A stretch of DNA of 64,000 nucleotides, from positions 106,470,398 to 106,534,397 of the forward strand of contig NC_092521.1 of the NCBI RefSeq assembly GCF_037038585.1, read 5' to 3'. Below the pieces are notes generated by a model. It was not told the DNA's origin and ran no database searches. It saw only the letters and a list, made by a program, of their open reading frames with translations. The position numbers and the translations under genes are program-made. The DNA comes from Patagioenas fasciata. Lineage: Eukaryota; Chordata; Aves; Columbiformes; Columbidae. Shown here one piece after another: positions 22,134 to 35,629 of this stretch. How positions within the stretch are numbered: position 1 is the first letter of the stretch; the number at the start of each line of letters is the position of its first letter.

Positions 22134-23410
22134 TGTCAGAGCCCTGAGGGCAGTATTGGGCCTTAATGGCCCTAAGCAGCCTTACTAGAGACCCCTGCCC
22201 GCCCACTGTCCATGGGCCCGCAAATCCTATTTCAGCTCAGACTGTGGCATCCTGTACTCCCCTAAAATATGTTGTAGGTGGGCCTGGGCCTAACTCTGTT
22301 CCTGAAATGATGTTTGGGTTTCCTGGATTAGCTTCAAATGGGAGCTGTTGCTCTCACCACCTGGTTCTGCTTCCCTGGTTTTGGTTCTGTGGGCCTGCAC
22401 TCCAGTTGTGTAGGGTTGCTGCCTCACCTGCATTGCAGCCACCCTTTGCTCCTGGTTCTTCCTCACTCCCAGAGAAATCTCACGCTTGCAGCTCACTAAC
22501 ACCAATAATGAGAAGAAACACTTCTCATCGACAGCCCTAGCTGGTTCCACATGAAAAAACAATTGTTTTATGCCAGAAAATTTTTGTTTTGGCTTAAACC
22601 ACCAAGACCAGACAGAGTTACCAGCCACTGGTGGGACTACAAAATAACAAGACCATGCAGCTTCTCTCCAGCACTCTTCTAATGCACATGTTAGAAGTGG
22701 CCACCACCTCCAGCAGCTCTGGCCTGGGACTCCTGCACAGCTACTGGAGCCCGGCCTTGGGTACCAGGGATGTGTGTGCCCTGGACTAAGGGATGTAGCT
22801 GCTGCTTTCCCACGAGCAGTCCAATCAGCAGTGAAGCTGAGCTCGTGTCCTAGGGACACACACAGAGGATACTGATGTGGCTGGTCACAGACTGCCACGG
22901 ACAAGCCATACCTTCTACTGCATCTACATACAGGACCCATGTAAAGCAAGCACAGGCAGCCGTATCTGCTTCCTTTTCATCTGGCAGAGATGGGTCGTTA
23001 ATACAGGCACATGCACAATTCTCTCTTGGTTCCCAAGCACACACACATTTGTATGTCCCTCCAGTGCCCCTGCCCAGATCCTGCCCCTCTTACCCTCCTT
23101 GAATGTGTTCCCTGTTCACTGGATCATCCAGGTTGGTGCTCGCCAGCAAACATACAGTATTCACACTCGTCCTGCAGGCATCCCGTACTCACGGGTACCT
23201 CTGGATATAAGGATGGACCCTTTGCCTGCCTAATATCTCAGCCCTGACCAAGGCCCTCATACTCACTGGCTCATTCAGCTTGAAGATTGACAACTGTCAC
23301 GAAAGCATCCCAAAATGACTCAAAGCAAATAATAAGCTTAAACCTGCTTGAATTCAGAGCCAAAACTGAAACCAAATGACAGAAACCAATGTAAGCGGGG
23401 GTGGGAGGAG

Positions 23411-23994
23411 TGTAATCCAAAATCAATCAGCATTCTTGGCAATATTTAATAAACTGCAGGTTTGATATACCTGTTGGGAATATTGTTAGTGTACGGCCAC
23501 ACAAGAATAATGATCCACAGCACGTAAGTACTCACAAAAAAAAAGATCTCTCTCCCTCGAGGGTACCCAGAAGAAAAAATTGCTTGCCCAGGGCAGGAGG
23601 GCAAGGGCTCACTCAAGGATATACCCAGAAGAAAATCACTAACCAAGGAGGAGGTGAGGGCACTCAGTCCCAGGAAACCTCTTTAGATGGTGTCCCTGAT
23701 CTAAGGGGAGGGCTCTGTTCACAGTCCTGCTGCTCTGAGAAGATCACTCAAATGGGGTCTTCAGTGGCAGCCCCATTTTATAGCCTGGTTGAATCTGGCT
23801 GTGGTCATTATGAGTGTGGTCCAGAAGCTTCTCTGGACCTGGACACCTCGTTGACTGAGGACCTTGTCTGTTGACCAAGGGTTCCTGCCCCTTCTGCTTC
23901 CCCAGATGGAGTGTGAGGTGAACATAAGGAGTCCCCGTGCCCAGGGGTGGGGAGATGTGGCTGTTGGCACTTAGCAAAGTGGTACTTGAGGACA
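23411..23994 (-). mobile_element. Probable LTR, minus strand
   Basis: On the minus strand the sequence runs from TGTCCTCAAGTACC to GATTTTGGATTACA. It has a TATAAAATGG box at about 23774-23783 and an ATTAAA signal near 23447, about 330 bases downstream. That arrangement of U3 promoter, R region and poly(A) signal is characteristic of an LTR. The flanks show no clear target duplication, so the ends are provisional. Confidence 0.5.
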
Positions 23995-24099
23995 GGCGCA
24001 GTGGGACACAAAAGCTGCTGAAGAGCCATCAGCTGCCCTATTGATGGCTCCAGATCTTGTCTGGGCATGTGCAACTGCCACACCAGCAAGTGTAGACTT

Positions 24100-24390
24100 C
24101 ATGCTCACCCGGTTTGGGGGACAGACACATGTCCCCCTGTCAGCCAACACCAGGCATGTGGGCTGTGACCTGTGGTCCTGCTCCAGCTGCTGCCACCAAG
24201 CCCCACACCTGCCTCACTCGTGCCAGTGTCCCCCAGTAGCTGATTTTTGGGACACACAGCATTCCCACCCCAGTGGCTGGCTGGTGGCTGGGACCCTCGC
24301 ATTCCCTCCAGTAGCTGACCTGTGGCAACTACACCCCTGGTCTAACTCCAGTAGCTGGCACCAATCCCTCTCATACTGTTCTATCCTCTA
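24100..24390. repeat. Degenerate ~40-bp tandem repeat (CCAGTAGCTG motif)
   Basis: CCAGTAGCTG or close variants recur near 24234, 24273, 24308 and 24349, about 35-41 bases apart, with CATTCC and CACCCC blocks between them. It may be the repeated U3 part of the neighbouring LTR. The same motif is seen at the window start. Confidence 0.45.
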
Positions 24391-24652
24391 TCTGGCACCT
24401 AGTCCTTGAAGCACAGACACACAGGATAGAGAGGGAGGTTATGCAGAGATAGTAAAGGAAGGACTTTGGACAGACTGCAGTGACAATTGTATTGACTGAC
24501 CCCCTTTATATTCCCTTCTGCTTTCTTTTTTCCTCCCTGCTCCCACTTGCCCTCCACATTACCTCATCAGTTGGCATATTTCCACCCAGCCCCTCCAACA
24601 TGCTGGTCCCTGAGGTTTGCAGCTCTATCAGTTTATCAAGTATCATTTTGCC

Positions 24653-24850
24653 TGTGTTGCGGGTTGACCTCAGTAGGGAGCTGCTCGCTCACTGCCTCCC
24701 TGGTGAGATGGGGGAGAGAATAGGAAGGGTAAAAGTGAGAAAACTTGTGGGTTGAGACAAAGCCAATGCAATAGATAAGGCAAAAGCTGTATGGGCAAGC
24801 AAAGCAAAATTGAGTTTGTTCATTACTTCTCATCGGCAACCATTTCCAGG
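24653..24850 (+). mobile_element. Truncated avian LTR, 5' part
   Basis: It begins TGTTGCGGGTTGACCTCAGT and continues with GGTGAGATGGGGGAGAGAAT and AAACTTGTGGGTTGAGACAA. This resembles a widespread avian ERV LTR whose start reads TGTGCTGGGTTGACC. It stops abruptly at 24850, where another LTR family begins, so the two are nested or fused. Confidence 0.7.
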
Positions 24851-25396
24851 TGTCCTGGTTTCAGCTGGTGTAGAGCTAATTTTCTTTCTGGTAGCTGTTG
24901 CAGTGTTGTGTTTTGGATTTAGAATGAGAAGTATGTTGATAATACACTGATATCTTGATTGTCACTAAGCAATGTTTGTACCAAGTCACAGACTTTTCAG
25001 TGAAGAGGCTGGAGACACACAGGAAGCTGAGAGCAACCAATTGCAGGGTTTCATCATGCATAACGCTTACCTGGGAAGACAAACTCCATAACTCCAAATG
25101 CCTTCCCCTTCTTTCTTTTCCTTTGGCTAAGCACAAATTGGATATCTCTTTGGTCAGCTGAGGTCAGCTGTCCCAGCTGTGTCTCCTCCCAGCTTCTTGT
25201 GCAGGACCAGCCTATTTTCTGGTGGGGCAGCGTGAGAGAGGCGGCCTTGACACTGTGTAAGCACTGCTCAGCAGTAACTAGAACGTGGCTGTGTTATTAA
25301 CACTGTTTTGGTCCCAAATCCAGAAAACAGCACCATATCCTCATATATCCTCATACTATGAGGAAAATTAACTCTATACCAATGAAAAACAATAAA
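24851..25396 (+). mobile_element. Avian solo LTR (TGTCCTGGTTTCAGCTGG family)
   Basis: The start TGTCCTGGTTTCAGCTGGTG, the internal TGTGTTTTGGATTTAGAATG and the end GGAAAATTAACTCTATACC match a common avian LTR type. The near-palindromic ends of that family are eroded here on the right. No internal viral sequence is adjacent. It abuts the truncated LTR at 24653-24850. Confidence 0.75.
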
Positions 25397-25399
25397 ACC

Positions 25400-28300
25400 T
25401 GCAGTTTTTTGATAGCCAGACAAGTAATGTGGATGACCAGGTTTGTGTGGTTGTTGTTTGCTTTGCTTTTGTTTTATTTTTCTGGTTATTGTCTTTGTTA
25501 GTCCTAACTGGTCACGTTTTATATCTGTGTGGTTGTCTCCTTTCTTTTCCTTATCATTCCAATATAGGCTGTGGTAAATTAGATAACCTTGCTGGAATAA
25601 ACATTCTCACACTCCCACATACGCTGCCTCTCTTATAATTTGTCCATCAGTTTTGTGTCCCTGTATGTTCTTATTTATGGTTTCCTCCTCTTCTTCTTAA
25701 CTCTTTTTTATGTTTAAAGGTCATTGATCAGATACCCTTAAGGGAGCAGATACTCTTCTTCCACATACATTTGCAATTTTAAATCCTTTCATCCTTATTT
25801 TATCAAAACAGAATTTGGTGATGGTTTGTCATACAATATATATTGAAATTATTTTAATTTTTAGTTGTAGTATTCTGAAAGTATTAATGCTTGCAAGTGG
25901 CTGTGTATGACTTCTTTCTTGTGTCTGTCTGTGGAACTCCCTGGGGAAATTCTTTGAGGCTGCAGGTGAATGGGAGCATCTGGCTAGTTCTGTCTCTTCC
26001 TTCAGTGAGCTCTCTGGTGCCAGCTCTGGTCTCCTGTCTCATCACATTTACTCCTGCTGTATGCACACAGGTGTATACATGCTCTTCAAAAACTGTCTTT
26101 ATTTCCCTCCAACAGTAGATAATTTGTGCTTGATTGTCACTTAGTGTCCACAGAGTACACTGGATGAAGGGCATATATGGTTAAACAAGGGGATAAGACT
26201 AAATTCTGTAATATGTTTGGCCTAATTCTACTTGATATTTTGTCCAGAGCAATCACCTTCTTCCTTATTTGGTCAATGGGATACCAGGTCTCAAAACTGT
26301 GCAGGCACAGGTCTATGTTTTAGGTGTTATTTTGTGAACACATTATTTTACATAAATAAAATACATATTGAAAACCTTACTAAAGGCTATTGAAGAGTAT
26401 ATTAATGATTTTTTTTTTTGTTAGGAATATTTATTTGCATATGTAGAATGTTCAGCCTTTGGGTTATCAGTTTGAGTGGTTTTGCTTTGTCAGAAAATAA
26501 AACTACTTGAAGTGTGACATGACCATGTGTTACAGTCAGGAAGGCATTTGCTGCTTCGTATTGTCTTGAGGTCATGCAGCACTGAACATCAGACAACACT
26601 TAAGCTGTGGGCTTGGGTCTCAATATTATGTTATTGGCAAGCAATTGGACAAGATTTCTGCCTCCAATGGCAGAAAATCTTGAAAGTAGAAAATTTGACA
26701 TAAATTATCTAGTTATCATGATATTTGCATTTGAGATGAACTGTTGCTGAGTTATGCTTCAGGAGAGATTTCTAGCTTCCTGACCTTGTATTTCAGTTAA
26801 AATAGTAGCAGTGCAGTAGAAGGCAGACATTTAGCAGATGAGTAATCTGGAATTGAAGATTTTTGGACTGGTGATGCATATGGAATCCTGATGTGGAATT
26901 GTTCTTTGAGGATAGAAAAGAATACCAATTTGCCATGCAGCTGTAAAGAGAAGTTTAGGAGCAGTCTTGCCAAGAGAAGTGGCCTTAAAACTCTTTTGGT
27001 TTTGTGTGCTTGAAAAATTTGAAACACAGGCATAATGTTCTTGTGTATTGTTTTATTATCTGAAAAAAACCCCAGGGTTTAAGGTAAGAATGTGGAGAAA
27101 AAGGATTAACATCTGCTAGTCTAAATCACTGAGTTTAGGTCTCTATTTTAGGAGAGCTGTGTGATTGGAATAGTTAGTCAAATAGTATGATTTGCACTCT
27201 GAAAAGCTGGTTGGAGAGGTTTCTTGACCGCCCCTGACCAACACCTGCTGCTCTCTGCTTTCCCAGTTCCTCCCCTGAACTCACAAGCTGATTAACTTTT
27301 CTTTCTTCAAAGCTGGGGAGCTGATTCTGCGTGTTCCTGTCCCTGCCTTGTAAAACCTAGCAGATTCCTTAATTCCTGCTGAAGAGCAAGATCCATGCAT
27401 TCTTAGGTAATGCCCTGGTGAGAAGATGGAGACAGACAGGAAAAGCTGCTGTACTTCTGTGCTAACTTCTGTTACTCTGAAAAGCTGCATCACAAGCTCC
27501 GTGGATTCCCTCTGAACTGTGTTCACCTCTGAGGGGCTTTTCTCAGTGTCTTCATCTGATTTGCGGCTTAAATGTGTGTACAAAGGCCTTATATGTGTAT
27601 ATTCTGCTGACAGTTTCCCTTCCGCTGAGATAGATGTTATTTTTTCCCTCTTCTTAGTGAGAAAAGCCTGCCTCTATACCACAAGGTATTTATTGAAGCC
27701 ACTTGTATGCCTGTGCTACCTTAATTTTGCTAAACAGGATACAATAGAAGATTTTTTTGCTCTTTTGCTGAAGGTGATGTTGCTGATCTCTTTGTCTGCC
27801 AGCGCATACTTGGCAGAGTTGCTCCTGAACATGAGTATGTAGTACACAAGGTTATGTGTGTACTTTTTATACTGGAAGTTTTTAAATTGAAAGTTTGTGC
27901 CTTAGTTTTAATCAAACACCTGTTAGATTAACACCTCTGCAGCTGAGTCAGAGCTTTTGCTTTTTATGTCATTTTAAACTGACAAGTTCCTACATTGCAT
28001 TGGTATTACTTGGTTCTTCTTCCTAAGGGAATGGGTCACTAGGTTCTTCTTTTATAGCATTCTACCTCTCCTGAGTCTTCATCCGATTTGCACCAGGAGC
28101 TGCTGGCTTGTGATCCCAGTAAAAAAGGCACTTGAACACTGTAAAGTATCACTTAAAATACTGTTTATTAAAGGTAACACTATAAAAAAAAAAAAAAAAG
28201 ATAAGCTAGTACAGATAATCTTTCATCCCTTCTGATGCTGGGAGCAGTAGGTTGTGCAGCTTCAACCAGGCCTCTGAGCAGTGCGCAGCATGCTGTGCAG

Positions 28301-31300
28301 ATCCCATCCATGGAAGGCTCATCCCGTTCTGGGATTCATACTACGTTGTAGTATTTTTGCTTGCTTTCAGTGTGGGCCTCATGCCTCTGTGTGAGTAGAG
28401 AGTGGGACATGTTAGACCTTGGCTGATGAATCTTGGGATGTGCCAGATCTGGCATTAGGAAAATGTGTTGGAAGAGTGCTTGGGTGCAAGGGAGAGTTGA
28501 TAGCCACACTTTCATGCCTGGGCCTGCAGAAGGGAGCTTGTCTTCTAGCATAGAGAAGAGAAGATGGGGTATACCTTACTTAGCCCCCAAACTGGGAGAG
28601 TGGTACATAATGTGGTGGTAGGGATATCTTGCTGCAAACTGAAGGCAGGCAGGCAGGCTGATAGCACCCAGTCATGGCATAGCACCCCATCCTCCATCAT
28701 ACCTGCTTTCCACCCAATGGAAGGGTCTTCTCATGTTTTCTGGTGAGGTTATCGCCTGGTTACACAATGTTTGTTTTCAAGGGATTAATTAAAAAGAACT
28801 ATTTCATATATCCCCACCCCTTTTTATTTGGATGAAATGGGTGTCATGGCAGCTGTGCTTCTCACAAAAGGAAAGGTACGAGATGGTGGAGGATCCATCC
28901 CAACACAACAAAGTATTGTTAAATATTAATGTTTTTTTCTTCTAAAGACTCTACTTATTTATTGCAATCAAAGAGCTTGAAAACCTAGTGCAGATGTAGT
29001 TAACATTCAAAAAAGAGGAGGCAAATAAGAGAAATGCTGAATTTATATTCAACTTATATTGCTGAAATGCTAGTTTTGTTTGGTTTTTTTTGCAGTAGAC
29101 TGGCTGGGTTGACTGCAGTTCTTTGGATTAATTTCAGAGTAGTGTGATTGGCATTGATCTATATTTAAATCCTAGTATTGTCCGGAAACATTAACCAAAA
29201 CAGTTGTTCTGGGTGCAGTTCAAGCTGGAAGTTATTTATGGAGCACGGAAACAGGTTTTTACTGAAGCTTGTAATGTTCTTCTGTCGATCTTTTGAAAAC
29301 TGGTGGAAATCCCTCACTATTGCTGTTAGATATTGCCTAAGATATCCCGACCCATTTTGTATCAGACACTGTACTAATTTCCTATTGCACGGCTTTGGTT
29401 TTCAAGAAATCTTTACATGTCAATGTTAACTGATCATTTTGATACACTACCAACCCCTGCTATCTTATATTATTTTCATCAGTTTTTTTCAGAGTATGTC
29501 TTAGAGGAGCACTGAAGAGGTTAAGAGCATAGAACTCCCTGAACCAACCACTAACTGCTAAGTTAGTAATGAAAAATACTAACTTCCTTTATCAGCTATT
29601 TCATTCTGGTATTGCGAGGTTAACACAGAAAATTATTTTCTCCACCATTTCAGGTTCTGTTTCACTCCTGGCTAAATAAAGTTGGAGTCCAACTGCTGCA
29701 GTATTATTTGCCCTAGTCGGAGATTCAGCAGTACTATTTAATTAAATTTCTTCTTAATTGGAACACCCAATATTCTGTCAGGGTTAGGTAACAAGAGAAG
29801 ACAAACTTGAAATGTCAAAGGGAGAATTCTAAATACAAACCAGGTGATTTAGACAAGATCTTGGCCTTGTTCCACCATCTGTCGCAGGGATGAGAATGTA
29901 CTCTTCATCCTTCACATCCAATCCCATCTATCTTGTTCTGGTATGAGCCAATTCTGTGGAGCAGCCTTACACAAGCAAGTCCCTGGTAAGTCTTCTGCCC
30001 TATTGAGAAAGCTCAGAAGGAAGTTAGATATATGTTACATTGCTTTTGACTTGCTTCTAATTTTTCTGATGGACTTGCTTTTAAATTCACCTCCACACTG
30101 AACTCTCTCTGTCCCCGGACAGTTTTTGTATCTTTGCACTGAGTCACAATAGCTGTTAAAGAGGTTGGGCCATTCATAACTCTTGCATTTGATTTTTGAC
30201 TCTGTATATCTTCCGTGAAACTTTATCAAGCTCTACATTTTTGATCTACACAAATTTACATGTGTCACTTCACTATGTGGTTATATTCCTCAGTTAAAAG
30301 GTAACTAGTTAATTCAGAGAATGACACCAAGTTTGTTAGTTCAACTGAAAGAAGCATTAACATGCAGACATAAAAAATGTTCTTGAGCAGCTTCAAAGAT
30401 TTAAGAGATTTCTAGAATATCCTTGGATCAATTGTATTTCTTCACATGCAAATGGACTTTGTCCAATTCGAAGTTAAATCTTGCTTTGAGTGTGTGGTTT
30501 GTGTGTTGGGTTTTTTGCTTCCCTCTGCCACTGAAGTTTGTAGAAAATAATAATAACAGCAATGTGTAGCCGTTCAATGGCTGAATAACTGTCTGACAAA
30601 CTTAATCCATTTGGCACTTTTTCTAACCATCCAAAACAGACTTATGTCCTACAAGTTTGGCATTTGAGAACACTGAATGAATCTTTGGACCTATTTCACA
30701 TTGTTTATAGTTCTCATACTGTAATACTATGTATTTTGGTTTCCCATTTACATTTAGAACTTTAAATTCCGCAGCTACTGTCCCTGTCTTATTAGACAGA
30801 ACTTCTGCAGTCATAGGCTCAACTCCTTGCTGAAGTGGGTAGCAAAAATCTCTTTGCCTTCAATAAAGAATTTTTGCGTGAGTCAGTGAATTGGTATAGA
30901 AACTTACCTGTAACCTGCTCTTGTTTTCCTTGCTTTCTGGTTATACACTACTATATTACTGACCGTTATTTTTATGGTGCTTTAGAAAAAGACTTTGCAT
31001 ACATATGTTTTTTTTTTCTTTTAATGCCACAACAATTCAAAGAGTGACATTTTGATTAGAAAAAGAAAACAACAGAGGGTGCTAAAGAGCTGTGGAAAAA
31101 TGTATTACTCTGCTGTCCTAAGAAAAACAAACTCAGGAACAAGCAGTGGACCTCAGTTAACACTTGTGAGAGGATGAGATTTTTTGAATAGTCTCTCATA
31201 AATGACATTTCTCCAATGGGCAGGATGCCAGTGACTAAATATAAGACTGGAATTGTTTAAACTTTGTAAGCTATTGAAGAAATATTGTTTCTAGAGCAAG

Positions 31301-32964
31301 CATCATGAATGACCTGGGTCAAATCACTTAGACACAGATCCTGAGAGATGCTGAACTCAAATGAGGTTAGGTGGCTAAATAGTTTACAGGATCTGGACTT
31401 AAGTCTCATTGTGCTTCAGTGTTTCAACTGTAAAACAAGAATCTTTGTACTGTACAGCTGGGTGCAATATGTGGCGAATAAATGCATGAAGGATTTCCAG
31501 TACATTTGACTTCTCTGATAGAGGTTTAAATCTAAATTCTAGCCTTCACTTCATAGATATCTACTGAGGGACATCTTTATTCACATGCATATCTCAGTGA
31601 ATAATCAGGGAAACAAAATGTGAATATGTGTGGGCTGATGTCATAAATGTTTGGTTCTCCTTTCCTTAGGTGGGAAGACATAAGTGTTCAACTCGTAGTT
31701 AATTAGTCATTAATTAATCTCTCTCTTTGTTATGTACTGTTGATGACAATCTGAAGCACAATTTATTGCAATTTACTAAAGGAATGTTGGACTTCCTCAC
31801 TTTTTGTACTCAGTCATTGGCTAATTAGTTGACTTCTGGTACACTTAACAGATTTAAAGGCTGTATTGTATGAGCTTGTATGGCTTACTGTCATGCCATA
31901 TAACTGTGGAAGTTGCCAAGCTGGAGCTTCAAGTAATTTATTCCAGCATTCAAGAATCAGATAGACTTCCAACAATGGCAACTGGGATACTAAATGTCAG
32001 GAGTCTTTTCCAGAAATGAAAACAGACAGGAAAAATTGTCTTATGTTATATAAGCAAAAGTTAGATCACACTCAGATCTTAAATCATTTTAAGTGATGTC
32101 CAGTCATGTGCTGGCACTTGTACAATTTGCAGCAAAAACTGGGAACAACCTTAGCCTTTGTTTCACTCAAGATAATTGGCAATGTTAGTAATTGCCAGAA
32201 AAATTTTACTTACCACTGTCACTTCCATGAATTTGTCACTCCTCAAAGAACATAGAAGCAAACTAGCAACTCAAGAAATTATCTCTAATTTTGTGAAATA
32301 GTGTGGAGTAATTTCTAAACAGGACTTAGACTTCTGAGCAGCTCACAAATATCTGTGTATTTTTAGTGACCAGCTCTCAGCCGGCATAAAACAGCTTAGG
32401 TTATTTGAAACCAATAGTTATGCCAGCATATGTCAGCTGGAAGATATGGCTCTGTGAAGTTTTCAGTAATTTAGCTCAGGGAGGTGGTCTGCACCATGGC
32501 ACAGGAACCATCTTTGTAGGTCTCATATGTCACGTTTCTTTTGGAAGCTGAAAATAAATCCCAAATTCCAGTCCTGACATTTGAATCTCCAGAAGAGACA
32601 TTACTGATGAAGACACAAACCTTGACATGCCATTGGCATGGGGTTTTGTTGTGATTTGGCTTGACTTCTACCAGGCCAATAGCAACTATTTGATTTGTGG
32701 TGTCTGTGAGCCTGTGTGGCTTCAGCACAAGACAAAATACTAACAGAATGGAGGTCACTTCGTTCCTCTAGAGCAACATTAATCCTCATGGCAGTCTTCA
32801 TAGACAAAAACGTCACAGAGCACTTGCCTTGGGCCCAGGCCAGAGTGCCGAACTAGATCAAGCAGACTCATGGTTACGGAAGGTTTTTCCACCACTCTGA
32901 GGCTGAGCTGCTTCTTAGCAGCTGGGACTTGGTAAACTGCTTGTTTTTCAGGAGGTGGTACTGA
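25400..32964. other. AT-rich intergenic region, no gene recognised
   Basis: About 7.5 kb without an open frame that has both recognisable protein content and splice sites. It contains short A and T runs (A17 near 28183) but no clear LINE or LTR. Very old repeats or regulatory elements could be present unseen. Confidence 0.5.
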
Positions 32965-32969
32965 TCCCT

Positions 32970-33710
32970 TGTGCTGGTTTGACTGAAAATGAGTTAAATT
33001 TCTTCATGCGGTTAGAAACCTTTCTTTTTCTTAGCTAGCAGGGCGTTATTTGGACTTAGTTTGAGAGCAAGAAGATATCCTGGGATAAAGTTGAAGTATT
33101 TAATTGCTCTGATCTGAGAGCCAAGGATGTTCTGAGTGCTCTGCCCACAGGTGGGAGGCATCGAGGAAGAGGGGCATGGATGGGGCAGAACTTGACTGAC
33201 ATCCAGACTGATCAATAAGAGTATTCCATCCCATGAGTATCCTGCTTCATATTTAGGGAGAGTCAGGATCTTCCAGTCTCTCTCTTCTTCGCCTTCTTTG
33301 CTCTCTTTGTCAGAGCCAGAATGGTTCAGGGGAATTCTGTTTGGGACTTTCATCAGTTCAGCCTTTTGCCGTCCTGCTGTTTTGCAGAGGCCTCTGGGCC
33401 TTTCTGCCATTTTCCTCTTTTCTCTTTCTGGGATCAGCTGCTGGGACCAGGTACTGTGTCCTGGGACTGGCTGCTCAGTGTAGATGGAGTTCAAGAGGAG
33501 TTGCATTGAGTATCTTTTATTTTACATTCTATTTCTGTCTTATATATATATTTACTAGTAGTGTATTAGTATTTGTTATTTTATTAAACTGTTCATCTCA
33601 ATCCCAGTGTCTGCCTTCCCTTTTGATTCTCTCCACTATTTGAGGGGTGGGGAGGGGTGTGAGTGAGTGGCTATCATGGTTATATTGCTAGCTTGGGTTA
33701 AACCACGATG
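32970..33710 (+). mobile_element. Solo LTR with 5-bp target duplication
   Basis: A 741-bp LTR runs from TGTGCTGGTTTGACTGAAAA to GGGTTAAACCACGATG. It is flanked by an exact 5-bp direct repeat TCCCT at 32965-32969 and 33711-33715. Inside are TGTTTTGCAGAGGCCTCTGG and TTTATTAAACTGTTCATCTC (poly(A)-type signal). The borders, duplication and absence of internal viral genes show a solo LTR left by LTR-LTR recombination. Two more copies of the family, both minus strand, lie at 35316-36380 and 39277-39827. The long minus-strand frame at 33012-33506 lies inside it and is not a gene. Confidence 0.92.
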
Positions 33711-34204
33711 TCCCTAATATGTCTTGTCTCTCCAGAGGTCATTGAGATTGATAGAGTCAGAGATTCAAGAGGGCATTTTGAATGGTCTGGATGCATTCAG
33801 TAATGTATGAGTAGGAAATGTGGAGCACATACAACGTGTTCTTTGCTTCATTCTAGTCTGAAGATGCTTCTTTTTTGGGAGACAACCCATACTTGGGAAG
33901 TTCAAATGTTTTCCTGTATACAAGTAGAGATTAGGAAGACAATTACTGTTCGTTGAATCTCCACCACAGAACCATGCTGACTCCAAGTCTTTCCAGAAAT
34001 AATTCTCAGAATTGTATCTTTGTAGTCTGCTTCATGTAATGTAGGCATCTGAGCTCCAGCCTTCCAGGCAGGGGTGGTAGCATTGTCCAAAAATTTGACT
34101 ACATATTCAGTGCTTGAGTCAGCCAAAGGATAGGAAAGCAGTGTGTCCTACCTCTGTAACTTATGCTGTTAAAGGAAATTTCTCTATTGTTTTTGGATTC
34201 TTAG

Positions 34205-34346
34205 AGGGCAAGAGTCATGGATTCCCCAACATTAGACACTTTTAAGATTCAACTGGACAAAGTACTGGGCCATCTTGTCTAGACTGTAGTTTTGTCAAGA
34301 AAGGTTGGACCTTGTGCTCCCTTCTAACCTGGTATTCTATGATTAC
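34205..34346 (+). mobile_element. CR1 3'-end remnant
   Basis: A short piece with the CR1 tail signature: TGGATTCCCCAACATTAGAC, AACTGGACAAAGTACTGGGC and the end CTAACCTGGTATTCTATGAT. It is heavily 5'-truncated. Confidence 0.75.
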
Positions 34347-35629
34347 AGTAAGCCTTTCTTGTCTGCCTTATTGTCTCTCTGTCTCTGGGAGATAGGCAAG
34401 GGATTTTGTACTTACTTTGTATCTATCAGATGAGAGTGCCTTCAAGACAGTTTCTGTGAGTAAGCTTCCTTTCCAAGTCTTTGAACACTTCCCTTGTTAG
34501 CAAGTTCATGATCTTTGAGGCTAAAGTCTCAGTGGGTGAAAATCTGCAAGTTTCCATGAGAGAAATTACAGTTTACATCAGATGGGTCCTTAAATACTAT
34601 AATACAACAGCACAGACCATAGTGAAGACAGATAGAAGATAGGTCCTTTAGAGGGGGAATGAGTTACACACCTCAAGTGTGGTATATGTTGCTTCAGTTG
34701 CCAGTATTTTAACAAAAAATTATTTCCTTCATTCTGCAGTGGCCTGTGAGTTGCAGGGGATTAATGTATTTATAGAGAGGAGAAACGAGGCTGCAGAGAC
34801 CCCTATTCATTTGGATTTTTATTTTACACAAAACCACTTTCTCACAACTAGACCAACTGACAAATGAGCTTCTATTTGGCTAATTTGCACGGGTGGCATG
34901 GAAATCTCATCACACACAGACAGGTGCTCCATCTGATTACCACCACTGTATGCTTTAAGTAGAGAGAGGTAATCCCTCCCTGTGGATTTGCTATGTATTC
35001 AAACTCGAAACACCTGTGCAGTATACAAGTGGTTGATTTGGATATATAGGGTATTGCTTTTTCAAAGGACTTCAATGCATTCTGTTTTCTAGCCCAGTTC
35101 AAGCATGTATGCTTAGAAGTCCATTCATTTTAATGAGAGTCAAGGAACACTTCAAGTTAAGGATGAATTTATTGTCAGGCTGAATGTTTTGGCAAACAAG
35201 GTCCTAAAATAGTGCAACATGGAAGTTTAACATCATCTTTGGCACAATTTCCCTAATTTTTGAAGTGTATACCACACATTCAGACTCGACTGAAGACATA
35301 TTTCCAGATGGAATGTGTCAACGTTTAATCCCAGTAGTAATCAAGGCCACAATAGCCACTTGTTCACTCCCATCCCACGACCCCAAGTAGGAGAGATAAT
35401 TGAAAGGGAAAGGAGAATCTTGTAGGCTGAGATAAAGAGTTCAAGAAGACAAAAACAAAAACTAATAATATGCTGCTACTACTAATAATATATAATAAGT
35501 GATACTCAGTGCTATTGCTCACTGACTCTGTCCATGTTCTCCTGGGAAGGAGAACATCCTGGGCACCAAAAGCTGCTCCTGGGGAGAGAGCAAAAAAGGC
35601 AACAGGCAGAAAGGCTCAAAGGCTAACTG

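Larger units (their letters stand above)
22134..24420. mobile_element. Composite ERV-derived block
   Basis: A GC-richer block in AT-rich surroundings. Its left part begins TGTCAGAGCCCTGAGGGC and contains GGGCCTTAATGGCCCTAAGC, a string I associate with avian LTR/ERV sequence. The middle contains a minus-strand LTR (listed separately) and the right part is a ~40-bp tandem repeat. No gag, pol or env frame is recognisable. A 219-codon minus-strand frame at 22290-22949 has no recognisable domain. Boundaries and internal order are approximate. Confidence 0.5.

Noticed and set aside
22290-22949. 219-codon open frame, minus strand
   Set aside because: It lies in a GC-richer ERV-derived block, has no recognisable domain and low-complexity wording. 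Long frames arise easily in such repeats.
33012-33506. 164-codon open frame, minus strand
   Set aside because: It lies wholly inside the plus-strand solo LTR at 32970-33710 and is antisense to it.
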